From positions 747,282 through 795,504 of the forward strand of contig JAHFKK010000001.1 in the NCBI GenBank assembly GCA_023245335.1: DNA of 48,223 nt, written 5' to 3'. Positions 15,733 to 24,126 of the stretch are shown piece after piece (the first letter of the stretch is position 1; the number at the start of each line of letters is the position of its first letter). The translations under genes and the position numbers were made by a program. This DNA comes from Candidatus Gottesmanbacteria bacterium. Lineage in GTDB: Bacteria > Patescibacteriota > Microgenomatia > UBA10105 > UBA927. Under the pieces are notes generated by a model that worked only from the letters and a program-made list of their open reading frames with translations, had not been told where the DNA came from and made no database searches.

Positions 15733-17142
15733 ATGAACTCTGACCTATCCATACGCGACATAGCAAAGAAACTCCGCTCAAAAGAGTTTTCCAGCTACGA
15801 CCTTACTCGTGAGTGCTACGACCTCATCGAAAAAGTAGAACCGAAAATTCACGCCTTCATTACGCTTGTTGATAAAAAGGACGCGCTTGCGCGTGCGAGA
15901 AAGATCGATGAACATATGACGCAGTCGCCGCTTGCCGGCATTCCCTACGTCATGAAAGATGCCTATCTCACCCGCGGAGTCCGGACAACGGCCGCATCAA
16001 AAATACTCGATGATTTCATCGCGCCGTATAGCGCCACGGTGCATAAGAAATTGGAAGATGCAGGGGCCATACTCATCGGTAAAATGAATATGGATGCATG
16101 GGGCCATGGGGCGAGTACCGAGAATACAGATTACGGTCCGAGTAAAAATCCCTGGGATCTTACACGCTCGGCCGGAGGTTCAGGGGGTGGCCCGGCCGCA
16201 GCCGTTGCTGCACGTCTTTCGGTATTCGGTATCGGTGAGGATACCGGCGGGTCGATACGAAATCCGGCCGCCTGGAATAATATCACCGCGATGAAGGTGA
16301 CGTATGGAAGAGTTTCCCGCTATGGCGCTATCGCCTATGCCTCAAGTCTCGACACCGTGGGCCCGACGGCCAAGACCGCGGAAGATTGCGCGTTCGTTTT
16401 GGAGGCAATTGCGGGTCATGATCCGTATGATGCTACGAGTTCCAAGCAGCCCGTGCCCAACTATACGAAGGAACTTGAGAAGAGTATCAAGGGTAAAAGG
16501 ATTGCATTTCCGACCGAATTTTACGGGGAGGCATTGGATCCGGAAATTAACGCAGCAATCACGAAAGCCCGTGAAGTGTTTGTTTCGTTGGGCGCGACAG
16601 TCACAGACGTGTCGCTGCCGATGCTTGAGTATGGGGTCCCGGTGTATTACATATTGGCACCCAGTGAGACGAGTTCGAATCTTGGGCGGTACGACGGCGT
16701 GCGATATGGCTACGGTAGAAATTTATTTACCAAAGAAAATAAGCGCCGTATCATGACCGGGACCTACGCGCTTTCGTCTGGCTACTACGATGCGTATTAC
16801 AAAAAAGCACTCAAAGTGCGCTCGCTGTTTATAGAGGAGTACCAAAAATTATTGGTCAACTATGACGCAATCCTTTCTCCTGTGACGCCCATCATGCCGT
16901 CGAAATTCGGGGAACTTCTGAACGATCCCATGAAAAATATGATGGCCGACCTGTATACCGTGATCGTGAATATTGTCGGCCTGCCGGCTCTTTCTCTTCC
17001 CTGCGGCTTCGGCAAAGGCGGCCTGCCGATCGGGATGCAGCTTGTCGGCAGTATGTTTTCGGAAAGCTCATTATTTTCTTTGGGTCACGCGTATCAAAAA
17101 GTCACCGACTGGCATATGCAACTGCCGCAGGTTTTAAAATAG
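15733..17142 (+). CDS. gatA: Asp-tRNA(Asn)/Glu-tRNA(Gln) amidotransferase subunit A
   Basis: The 469-residue amidase-signature enzyme releases ammonia from glutamine. The catalytic Ser-cisSer-Lys triad is visible: Lys in YVMKDAYLTRG, the cis Ser in AGGSGGGPAAAVAA, and the nucleophile Ser in EDTGGSIRNPAAW. The second Ser of the usual GGSSGG is Gly here, but the catalytic cis Ser is kept. The start at 15733 lies one base after the gatC stop; the open frame extends further upstream inside gatC, but only this start gives the usual N-terminus (DLSIRDIAKKLRSKEFSSYDL). Confidence 0.95.
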   Translation: MNSDLSIRDIAKKLRSKEFSSYDLTRECYDLIEKVEPKIHAFITLVDKKDALARARKIDEHMTQSPLAGIPYVMKDAYLTRGVRTTAASKILDDFIAPYSATVHKKLEDAGAILIGKMNMDAWGHGASTENTDYGPSKNPWDLTRSAGGSGGGPAAAVAARLSVFGIGEDTGGSIRNPAAWNNITAMKVTYGRVSRYGAIAYASSLDTVGPTAKTAEDCAFVLEAIAGHDPYDATSSKQPVPNYTKELEKSIKGKRIAFPTEFYGEALDPEINAAITKAREVFVSLGATVTDVSLPMLEYGVPVYYILAPSETSSNLGRYDGVRYGYGRNLFTKENKRRIMTGTYALSSGYYDAYYKKALKVRSLFIEEYQKLLVNYDAILSPVTPIMPSKFGELLNDPMKNMMADLYTVIVNIVGLPALSLPCGFGKGGLPIGMQLVGSMFSESSLFSLGHAYQKVTDWHMQLPQVLK

Positions 17143-17143
17143 T

Positions 17144-18469
17144 ATGGATACCTACGAACCGATTATCGGATTAGAAATACACGTCGAACTTAAAACGAAG
17201 AGCGGTATGTTCTGCGGATGTCCTGCCGATCATTTCGGTAAAAAGCCGAATACCGGCACATGCCCCGTTTGTTTGGGTTTGCCAGGCGCTCTTCCTGTCC
17301 CGAATAAAAAAGCCGTAGAGTGGACGATCATGCTGGGGTTGGCTCTCGGAAGCACGATTGCTGAAGTATCCAAGTTTGACCGCAAACATTATTTCTACCC
17401 GGATCTGCCGAAAGGTTATCAAATTTCCCAATATGATCAGCCACTTTGCCGCGGGGGCATGGTTCCTACGTCTTTTGGGGACGTACGCATCCACCGGGTG
17501 CATCTAGAAGAAGATACGGGTAAACTGCAACACGCGACAGTCGACGGTAAGCGGGTGACACTTGTAGACTTCAACCGTTCGGGAGTGCCATTGGTCGAGA
17601 TCGTGACGGAAGCCGACATACGAAGTGCCGAACAAGCGAAAGAATTCCTGAAAAAACTTCATCAGATCGTACGATACCTAGGGATATCCGATGCGGATAT
17701 GGAAAAAGGCTCGATGCGCCTGGAGCCGAACATCTCTCTTCGAAAGATCGGCGAGAAAGGCCTACCGCCGTACAAGGTGGAAGTCAAAAACATCAACTCG
17801 TTCCGGTTTGCCGAGCGGGCCATCAACTATGAGCTGGAACGACACGCCCGTATGCTCGATGAAGGGAAGATTCCGTTACAGGAGACCCGCGGATGGGACG
17901 AAGCCAAAAATGCTACTGTATCCCAGCGGACTAAGGAAGAAGCCGCGGATTACCGGTATTTCCCGGAACCCGACATTCCTCCCATGAGATTTACGCAACA
18001 GATGATCACGAATATTCAATCAACCATACCCGAGTTGCCGGACGCGAAACTCACCCGGTTCACGAAAGATTTTGGTCTCAATAATCAGGATGCGTCACTC
18101 CTCATAGAATCGCAGGAGCTCGCGGATTATTTTGAGGAAGCTGTGAAGGTCGCGACGGGCCGCACAAACTTTTCCCCCAAAGATATAGCGAACTGGATCA
18201 TAAATAGGAAACCCGATATAGACGCCGTGATGCCGGCTAAATTTATAGAATCCATGCGCGAGGCCAAAGAAGTCGTCGCAGTGTCTGATAAAGATCTTTT
18301 TGCCGTTATAGATAAAGTACTTGCCGAGAACGCCAAAGCGGTCGCAGATTACAAAGCAGGCAAACAACAGTCTGCGATGTTTCTCATGGGTCTGGTGCGT
18401 AGGCAATTACCCAAAAGCGATACCAAACTTATTCTGGATACACTCAGGAAATCATTAGACAGCACATAA
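17144..18469 (+). CDS. gatB: Asp-tRNA(Asn)/Glu-tRNA(Gln) amidotransferase subunit B
   Basis: The 441-residue subunit phosphorylates the misacylated tRNA-bound Asp or Glu and transfers ammonia. The N-terminus has the GatB signature YEPIIGLEIHVEL and four zinc-type Cys (24, 26, 40, 43), then FYPDLPKGYQISQYDQP and the MEKGSMRLEPNISL segment. The C-terminal helical and YqeY-like tRNA-binding tail is present but a little shorter than the 475-residue norm. Gene order gatC-A-B is tight (1-base gaps). The presence of GatCAB suggests that Gln-tRNA and/or Asn-tRNA are made indirectly. Confidence 0.95.
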   Translation: MDTYEPIIGLEIHVELKTKSGMFCGCPADHFGKKPNTGTCPVCLGLPGALPVPNKKAVEWTIMLGLALGSTIAEVSKFDRKHYFYPDLPKGYQISQYDQPLCRGGMVPTSFGDVRIHRVHLEEDTGKLQHATVDGKRVTLVDFNRSGVPLVEIVTEADIRSAEQAKEFLKKLHQIVRYLGISDADMEKGSMRLEPNISLRKIGEKGLPPYKVEVKNINSFRFAERAINYELERHARMLDEGKIPLQETRGWDEAKNATVSQRTKEEAADYRYFPEPDIPPMRFTQQMITNIQSTIPELPDAKLTRFTKDFGLNNQDASLLIESQELADYFEEAVKVATGRTNFSPKDIANWIINRKPDIDAVMPAKFIESMREAKEVVAVSDKDLFAVIDKVLAENAKAVADYKAGKQQSAMFLMGLVRRQLPKSDTKLILDTLRKSLDST

Positions 18470-18472
18470 ATC

Positions 18473-21400
18473 ATGGCGAAATTCGTACACCTTCATGTCC
18501 ACAGTGAGTTTTCCCTTTTGGACGGACTAGGGAAACTGGATCATCTCATAAACCGCGTCAAAGAGTTGGGGATGGATACCATGGCGCTTACGGATCACGG
18601 CGCAATGTACGGAAGCTTCAAGTTTTACCTCAAGGCAAAGGCCGCCGGCATCAAGCCGATTCTCGGTGTCGAGACGTACGTCGCCCGGAGAAGCCGGTTT
18701 GACAAAGAAGGCAAGATTGATACCGATCCCTATCACCTCATCCTCCTCGCGCAAAACGAAACCGGGTACCGGAATCTCATGAAGCTCGTGACACATGCGC
18801 ACCTGGAAGGATTCTACTATAAGCCAAGGATCGATTGGGACCTTCTGAAAGAACTTCATGAAGGTATTATCGCAACGTCGGCATGTCTTGCGGGCCAGGT
18901 GCCGCAGCTTCTCTTGCAGGATAAAGACAAAGAGGCAGAGGAGGTCGCGCTCAAGTACGCGGATCTTTTCGGACCGGACCACTATTACATAGAAATCCAA
19001 AAGCATCCTCACATCCCGGAGATCGACCAGGTGAATGAAAAATTAGTTGCTCTCTCGCGCAAACTCGGATTACCGTTGGTCGCAACCAATGACGTGCATT
19101 ATGTGAATGCGGACGATGCGGAAGCGCAGGAAATTTTGTTATGCGTTCAGACCCAACGGACGATCGTCGAGAAAAATAGGCCGCTTTCCATGCTCAAATC
19201 TCCTGACTTTTATCTTCGGAGCCCCGAGGAAATGACCGGATTATTCATCCAATACCCGGAAGCCATAGAAAACACGGTGAAAATCGCCAACATGTGCGAC
19301 ATCACGCTCTCCGTCGGCAAATGGATCCTGCCGAAGTTTCCGGTACCCGATGACCGCAAGCCGGAGGAATACCTCAAAGAACTGATCTATGAGCGTGCGC
19401 CGGGCCGCTACAAAGATATGCGCGCAGAGGTGAAGGAACGCATTGAATACGAACTCGATATCATCACGAAAAAGGGATACGCCACGTATTTTCTCATCGT
19501 TTCGGATTTCGTCAATTGGGCCAAGGAGCACGGGATCGCAGTCGGACCAGGCCGCGGTTCGGCCGCCGGTTCGGTCATTTCGTATATCTTGGGCATAACC
19601 GGTTTGGATCCTTTCTTTTTCCGGCTTCCCTTTGAACGTTTTTTGAATCCGCTTCGTCCGAGTCCACCTGACATTGATCTCGATTTTGCCGATGATAGGC
19701 GGGATGAGGTCATCGCCTATGTCACGAATAGGTATGGGGATGATAAAGTCGCTCAAATCATCACCTTCGGAACCATGGAAGCACGGGGTGCCGTGCGGGA
19801 TGCAGGCCGCGCGTTGGGTATGCCGTACGCGCAACCGGATAGAATCGCCAAAATGATCCCGCCGGGCGCGCAGGGCTTTGGGATGACGATAGACAAAGCA
19901 ATTGACCAATCTCCGGAACTTGCGACCGCCTACAGGACTGAGCCGGAGACCAAGAGGCTTCTTGATGTCGCGCGTAAACTCGAGGGGGTAGCGCGTCACG
20001 CATCCGTGCATGCTGCGGGAGTCGTCATAGCTGATAAGCCGCTTGTTGAATATACGCCGCTCCAGCGGGAGTCCAAAGGAAACAAAGTGGTGACGCAGTA
20101 CGACATGTATACCGTGGGAGAAGACGGAGTCGGACTTATGAAAATGGATTTTTTGGGACTTCGAAACCTCACGATCATGGCAGCAGCACTCGCATTTATC
20201 AAAACGACGCAAGGAAAAACAATTGATCTTTATAGTATCCCGCTTACCGACAAAAAAACCTTTGAGATGCTCGCCATCGGCGAGACGACCGGCGTGTTTC
20301 AGTTGGAATCCGCAGGAATGCGCCGGTATATCAAAGAACTCAAACCTACCACGATCTATGATCTCATGGCGATGGTCGCACTATTCCGTCCGGGACCGAT
20401 GCTCGTCATCCCCCAGTATATTGCCCGCAAAAATAATCCGAAGACGATAACCTATCCGGACCCGCGCCTAGCTGAGGTGCTCAAGCAATCCTACGGGCTC
20501 ATCTGCTACCAGGATGACGTCCTCCTTACCGCGATAACGCTAGCCGGGTATTCATGGGGAGATGCGGACAAACTCCGGAAGGCCGTCGGGAAGAAGATCC
20601 CTTCCGAAATGAAAAAACAACAGGAAAAGTTTATCGACGGGTGTGTGAAAAACGGTATGACAAAGCAAAAGGCCGAGGAAATTTTTCACCTGATTGAGCC
20701 GTTTGCCGGATACGGATTTAACAAAGCACATGCGGCGTGTTACGCGGTGATCGCCTATCAAACCGCATATCTCAAAGCGAATTATCCCGTAGAGTATATG
20801 ACCGCGGTGCTGACGGCAGAATCCCGAGCGAATACCGGTGATACCCGAAATGAAAAAATAGCCATGATCGTCGCGGAATGCAAACGGATGGGATTGAAGC
20901 TTTTGCCTCCAGACATCAACACGTCCGACGTGGAATTTGCGATCGAGGGCGAGAAGATACGCTTCGGACTGTCTGCGATTAAAAACGTGGGGGAGGCCGC
21001 GATCGATAGCGTTCTCGCGTCCCGCACGGGAGAAGGTCCGTTTAAAACATTTACCCAGTTCCTCCGGCGCGTGGATGTCTCCAAAGTGAATAAAAAGACC
21101 CTCGAGAGTCTTATCCGTGCAGGAGCCATGGACCTTTTTGGTTCCCGGGCCGCTCTTTTGACAGCATTGGAGACAATGCTCGATCAGGTACATAAAGAGC
21201 GTAAAGCGGTCGCCTCGGGCCAAGTCGGATTATTTGATACAGGATCTGCGAAAGTTGATAGTGCTTCCTCCGCTGAATACTTGCCAAAGGTCGCGGAGTT
21301 GTCCTCACAGGAACTCCTGTCATTTGAAAAAGAATTATTGGGTTTCTACCTCACGGCACATCCGTTGGAGAAAGCGATGGAGAGGGTGTCCCGTATGGAA

Positions 21401-21712
21401 CACGTGACTTCCATCTCTGAGCTTACCGAAGATCGCGTCGGCGATCGGGTACAAGTCGTCGGGCTTATTACGCAGGTGAAGAAAATCGTGACCCGGGCGG
21501 GCAATAACGAAATGGCGTTTGTGCGGGTCGAGGATCTCACCGCCAACATAGAAGCGGTCGTATTTCCGAAAATATATGCACGGACGTCTCAACTTTGGAT
21601 CCGTGACGGAGTGGTCATTATCTCCGGTAAACTCGATCAAAAGGAAGACAGGCTGATGATATTGGTGGATGACGTACGCCCGATGGAAGGAACGAAGCGG
21701 CTTGCGGCATGA
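18473..21712 (+). CDS. dnaE: DNA polymerase III alpha subunit (DnaE)
   Basis: The 1079-residue replicative polymerase starts 3 nt after gatB. Domains in order: the PHP domain (HLHVHSEFSLLDG at 6-18 and TDHGAMYG), the palm with the GRGSAAGS segment and catalytic acids in PDIDLDF (399-405), a third acid near Asp 559 (KMDFLGLRNL), fingers with the FRPGPM and FNKAHA motifs, HhH (KNVGEAAIDSV), and a C-terminal OB fold near 980-1030 (RVQVVGLITQVKK). Length is slightly short of the E. coli type (1160) but normal for DnaE1. Promoter activity probably comes from upstream of gatC. Confidence 0.96.
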   Translation: MAKFVHLHVHSEFSLLDGLGKLDHLINRVKELGMDTMALTDHGAMYGSFKFYLKAKAAGIKPILGVETYVARRSRFDKEGKIDTDPYHLILLAQNETGYRNLMKLVTHAHLEGFYYKPRIDWDLLKELHEGIIATSACLAGQVPQLLLQDKDKEAEEVALKYADLFGPDHYYIEIQKHPHIPEIDQVNEKLVALSRKLGLPLVATNDVHYVNADDAEAQEILLCVQTQRTIVEKNRPLSMLKSPDFYLRSPEEMTGLFIQYPEAIENTVKIANMCDITLSVGKWILPKFPVPDDRKPEEYLKELIYERAPGRYKDMRAEVKERIEYELDIITKKGYATYFLIVSDFVNWAKEHGIAVGPGRGSAAGSVISYILGITGLDPFFFRLPFERFLNPLRPSPPDIDLDFADDRRDEVIAYVTNRYGDDKVAQIITFGTMEARGAVRDAGRALGMPYAQPDRIAKMIPPGAQGFGMTIDKAIDQSPELATAYRTEPETKRLLDVARKLEGVARHASVHAAGVVIADKPLVEYTPLQRESKGNKVVTQYDMYTVGEDGVGLMKMDFLGLRNLTIMAAALAFIKTTQGKTIDLYSIPLTDKKTFEMLAIGETTGVFQLESAGMRRYIKELKPTTIYDLMAMVALFRPGPMLVIPQYIARKNNPKTITYPDPRLAEVLKQSYGLICYQDDVLLTAITLAGYSWGDADKLRKAVGKKIPSEMKKQQEKFIDGCVKNGMTKQKAEEIFHLIEPFAGYGFNKAHAACYAVIAYQTAYLKANYPVEYMTAVLTAESRANTGDTRNEKIAMIVAECKRMGLKLLPPDINTSDVEFAIEGEKIRFGLSAIKNVGEAAIDSVLASRTGEGPFKTFTQFLRRVDVSKVNKKTLESLIRAGAMDLFGSRAALLTALETMLDQVHKERKAVASGQVGLFDTGSAKVDSASSAEYLPKVAELSSQELLSFEKELLGFYLTAHPLEKAMERVSRMEHVTSISELTEDRVGDRVQVVGLITQVKKIVTRAGNNEMAFVRVEDLTANIEAVVFPKIYARTSQLWIRDGVVIISGKLDQKEDRLMILVDDVRPMEGTKRLAA

Positions 21713-21715
21713 TCG

Positions 21716-21745
21716 TTGACCGCTCCCGAAGGTGTACGATACAAT
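21716..21745 (+). promoter_or_regulatory. Promoter of the ATP synthase operon
   Basis: TTGACC (21716-21721), 18-nt spacer, TACAAT (21740-21745). The -35 box begins right after the dnaE stop. RNA would start near 21752, which is just past the ATG at 21750 and 7 nt before an in-frame ATG at 21759. Confidence 0.6.
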
Positions 21746-21749
21746 TATT

Positions 21750-22076
21750 ATGGATACGATGTCAGGAGCGGGAGACGATACAGTAGAGGAAAAGAAGTTT
21801 GACCTTCATTTGGATGATGAGGATGCGATAGCGCATCCAAGGATCAAAAAGGATCTTCCGAAGCGTCAAACGAGCGGGATGAAATATTTTTCTCTTGCTG
21901 GCGAGCTGGGCTTTGACATAGCGCTCCCGATGGTGTTGGGGCTTATAATCGGAACCAAACTTGATGCACGTTGGGGCACGCAGCCCAAAATAACCATCGG
22001 GTTATTTATATTCGGCATGGTGCTTTCATGTACATCACTGATACGTATTGTACGGGACGTGTCCCGTAAGGCATAA
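21750..22076 (+). CDS. AtpZ/AtpI-like ATP synthase assembly protein
   Basis: A protein of about 108 residues with an acidic N-terminus (EEKKFDLHLDDEDAIAHPRIKKD), followed by two hydrophobic helices (GELGFDIALPMVLGLIIGTKLD and KITIGLFIFGMVLSCTSLIRIV) joined by a short WGTQP loop. That two-helix shape and the place just before atpB fit the AtpZ/AtpI (ATP synthase protein I) family, which helps c-ring assembly or transport of Mg2+. In-frame starts exist at 21732, 21750 and 21759. The promoter position makes 21732 unlikely and leaves 21759 possible. Confidence 0.8.
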   Translation: MDTMSGAGDDTVEEKKFDLHLDDEDAIAHPRIKKDLPKRQTSGMKYFSLAGELGFDIALPMVLGLIIGTKLDARWGTQPKITIGLFIFGMVLSCTSLIRIVRDVSRKA

Positions 22077-22095
22077 TACAGTACAGAATTAATAT

Positions 22096-22833
22096 ATGTT
22101 ACGTATATCATTGGCCGCTGAACGCCTGTGGACACTGTGGGGCTTCCCAATTTCCAACGCGCTTCTTACGACATGGATAGTGATGGCGGTCCTTATCGTG
22201 TTTGGTGTTGCGGCTACCCGGAAGATGAGCATGATCCCCGGTAACGTACAGCTTGTCGCAGAGATGATCGTCGGCGGTTTATACGATTTCTTCAATTCGA
22301 TTGCGGGATCATTTGTCGGTCAGTTCTTCCCGATCATCGGAAGCTTATTTATCTATATATTGCTCGCCAACTGGATCGGATTGCTTCCTGGGGTAGGTAC
22401 GATAGGATTTTATCGTGCTTTGGAGCAAGGCACATCGCCGGAATTCATACCGCTATTTCGAGGTTCCATGTCAGACCTCAATACGACTATAGCGCTCGCG
22501 CTCGTTTCGGTTGTTGCGATGCAGTATTATGGGTTCAAAAATCTCGGTGCTCATTACGGGAAGCGGTTTATCAACTTCAAGGACCCCATTATGTCCTTTG
22601 TGGGAATTCTGGAGATTATATCTGACCTTTCCAAAGTCATATCATTTGCGTTCCGGTTGTTCGGAAATATATTTGCGGGAGAGGTACTCCTTGCCGTCAT
22701 GGCGTTTTTGATGCCGTTTATCGTGCCGTTGCCGTTTTTGTTTATGGAGCTTTTTGTTGGCCTCATTCAGGCTCTGGTGTTTTCGATGCTAACCACTGCG
22801 TTTTTCACCATAGCCGTGTCGCATGAGGAATGA
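22096..22833 (+). CDS. atpB: F-type ATP synthase subunit a
   Basis: The 245-residue polytopic subunit forms the proton half-channels next to the c-ring. The essential Arg is Arg 187 in FAFRLFGNIFAGEVLL, the strongest family signature. Others are NWIGLLPGVGTIGF (92-105) with its loop and the last helix LIQALVFSMLTTAFFTIAVSHEE. Five to six membrane helices are present. It lies 19 nt after the atpZ/I-like gene and is followed by a 130-bp gap with its own regulatory signals before atpE. Confidence 0.95.
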   Translation: MLRISLAAERLWTLWGFPISNALLTTWIVMAVLIVFGVAATRKMSMIPGNVQLVAEMIVGGLYDFFNSIAGSFVGQFFPIIGSLFIYILLANWIGLLPGVGTIGFYRALEQGTSPEFIPLFRGSMSDLNTTIALALVSVVAMQYYGFKNLGAHYGKRFINFKDPIMSFVGILEIISDLSKVISFAFRLFGNIFAGEVLLAVMAFLMPFIVPLPFLFMELFVGLIQALVFSMLTTAFFTIAVSHEE

Positions 22834-22860
22834 GATGGGGCTAGTGGTATGCAGCGTCGT

Positions 22861-22896
22861 GATGTATATTACATCTGACAGCAGGTCGCGTATACT
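22861..22896 (+). promoter_or_regulatory. Candidate internal promoter before atpE, with inverted repeat
   Basis: GATGTA-TAT-TACATC (22861-22875) is a perfect 6-bp inverted repeat. It covers a -35-like TTACAT (22869-22874) that stands 16 nt from TATACT (22891-22896). This could let atpE be expressed more than atpB, with the inverted repeat as a protein site. The -35 match is weak. Confidence 0.4.
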
Positions 22897-22919
22897 ATCT
22901 TGGTAAGTGAGTAAACTTG

Positions 22920-22941
22920 CCCGCGAAATTTGTTTCGCGGG
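22920..22941 (+). promoter_or_regulatory. Perfect 9-bp hairpin upstream of atpE
   Basis: CCCGCGAAA and TTTCGCGGG form a perfect 9-bp stem with a TTTG loop, 24 nt before the atpE start and just ahead of its ribosome binding site (GGGGGTGAG). It is not followed by a T-run, so it is not a standard terminator. A 5'-end stabiliser or translational enhancer for the highly expressed c subunit is a reasonable guess. Confidence 0.55.
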
Positions 22942-22965
22942 AACATAAAAGGGGGTGAGTGTACA

Positions 22966-23193
22966 ATGGATCAGACATCAATTCGTTTAATAATGATGGG
23001 ATTAACCGTTGCTATCGGTGGAGGTATGCCGGCACTCGCCATCGGTTTATTGACCGGTAAAGCGTTGGAAGCCATGGGCCGAAACCCGGAAGCTGCAAAC
23101 GATTTGCGTACCAACATGATTTTGGGTATCGCATTTGCCGAGGCTATCGCTATTTACTCGTTGGTTATCGCGCTTATTATTCGGTTTACGTAA
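22966..23193 (+). CDS. atpE: F-type ATP synthase subunit c
   Basis: The 75-residue subunit forms a two-helix hairpin in the rotor ring. Helix 1 has the Gly-rich AIGGGMPALAIGLLTGKALE, the polar loop is RNPEA (40-43 region), and helix 2 carries the ion-binding Glu 59 in GIAFAEAIAIYSL. The position of the Na+-coordinating Gln of helix 1 in Na+-type rings is Ile, and Glu 59 is followed by Ala rather than Ser/Thr, so a proton ring is likely. The start at 22966 is set by GGGGGTGAG upstream; an upstream in-frame start at 22930 lies inside the hairpin. Confidence 0.95.
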   Translation: MDQTSIRLIMMGLTVAIGGGMPALAIGLLTGKALEAMGRNPEAANDLRTNMILGIAFAEAIAIYSLVIALIIRFT

Positions 23194-23215
23194 TACAAAA
23201 AAACACGTCCGACGG

Positions 23216-23240
23216 GGGCGACTTGTATGACAAGGCTCCC
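23216..23240 (+). promoter_or_regulatory. Stem-loop between atpE and atpF
   Basis: In the 74-bp gap, CTTGT pairs with ACAAG around ATG, and GGG pairs with CCC further out with two interior mismatches. No T-run follows, so it is probably an mRNA processing or stability element rather than a terminator. It could help set the high c to b ratio. Confidence 0.35.
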
Positions 23241-23267
23241 GCGGGCGCGTTATTCATCACATAGATC

Positions 23268-23771
23268 ATGGAACAATTAGGTATAGAACCAAAATTACTG
23301 ATTGCACAACTTATCAACTTCGCCATTATCGTGGTGGTGTTGCAGAAGCTTCTCTATAAGCCGATCCTCGACATGCTCAATAAAAGGAAGAAAGAAATCG
23401 CCGATGGTGTGGCGATGACGGAGAGCATGAGAGTAGAGGAAGAGAAGTTTAAGCTGAAACAGGAAAAAGCGCTTGAAAAAGCCCGAGAAGATGCGATGGA
23501 GATCATCGAAGATGCGAAGAAGCAAGCCAAAGAAGTAGAAAAAGAGCTGGTCGCCGATGCACATACGCAGGCGGGAGCAATTATCGCGCGCGCCAAAGCG
23601 GAAGCCGAAGAAGTCGAGAAGCAGGCGCAGGTGTCCCTCAGGAAAGAAGCAATCGCGCTCGCGACGACCATGGCGGAGCGGTTATTGTCTTCCGTTATGA
23701 CCGCGAAAGAACAGCATGCCTATATCGCTAAAAGGGTGAAAGATTTGGAGTCGTGGTCTAATCGCCTATGA
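23268..23771 (+). CDS. atpF: F-type ATP synthase subunit b
   Basis: The 167-residue peripheral stalk subunit has one N-terminal membrane helix (LLIAQLINFAIIVVVLQKLLY, about 9-29), followed by the usual LNKRKKEIADG and a long, highly charged coiled coil (about 40-140) rich in Glu, Lys and Ala. The C-terminus contains AIALATTMAERLLSSVMTAKEQHAYI, which binds delta. Its last four bases overlap atpH (ATGA). Confidence 0.93.
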   Translation: MEQLGIEPKLLIAQLINFAIIVVVLQKLLYKPILDMLNKRKKEIADGVAMTESMRVEEEKFKLKQEKALEKAREDAMEIIEDAKKQAKEVEKELVADAHTQAGAIIARAKAEAEEVEKQAQVSLRKEAIALATTMAERLLSSVMTAKEQHAYIAKRVKDLESWSNRL

Positions 23772-24121
23772 AGTCTTTACATCAGGATGCACGCGGATTT
23801 GTTGCGGGTGTGGTGACACAGCTCAAAAAAACCGGTAAGGTGTCGACGATGACGCCCAAGGTACAGTCGCTTCTTATGAAAATGTCCGCCGGCGCCCGCA
23901 AAGAACGGCAGGCGATCGTCGAGTCGGCGGTGAAGTTAACGAGCGACGAAGAGCGTGCGGTCGAACGCATGCTTTCTACCGTATCCGGTCATGAGGTTAG
24001 CATAGAGACACGGATTGACTCGTCCCTCATCGCAGGACTTCGCATCCAGATGGCTGATTGGGTCATGGATACGAGCATGAAAAGCGAATTACAAAATATG
24101 GCGGCTATGTTATCTGAATAA
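23768..24121 (+). CDS. atpH: F-type ATP synthase subunit delta, short form
   Basis: The 117-residue protein has the C-terminal delta signature: [62 protein letters not shown]. The canonical subunit is about 175-180 residues with an N-terminal six-helix domain that caps the F1 head; here only roughly 40 residues precede the C-terminal domain, so most of that domain is absent. The overlap with atpF and the position between atpF and atpA support the call. The start at the ATGA overlap leaves no room for a longer protein in this frame. Confidence 0.85.
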   Translation: MKSLHQDARGFVAGVVTQLKKTGKVSTMTPKVQSLLMKMSAGARKERQAIVESAVKLTSDEERAVERMLSTVSGHEVSIETRIDSSLIAGLRIQMADWVMDTSMKSELQNMAAMLSE

Positions 24122-24126
24122 TACGT

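Noticed and set aside
19241-20212. A 323-residue open frame antisense to dnaE
   Set aside because: The dnaE frame shows full family motifs across this stretch; the antisense translation is rich in His, Arg and Ile without any motif, a typical shadow of GC-biased codons.
20552-21223. A 223-residue open frame antisense to the 3' part of dnaE
   Set aside because: Same reason; it has no protein-like pattern and no promoter or ribosome binding site.
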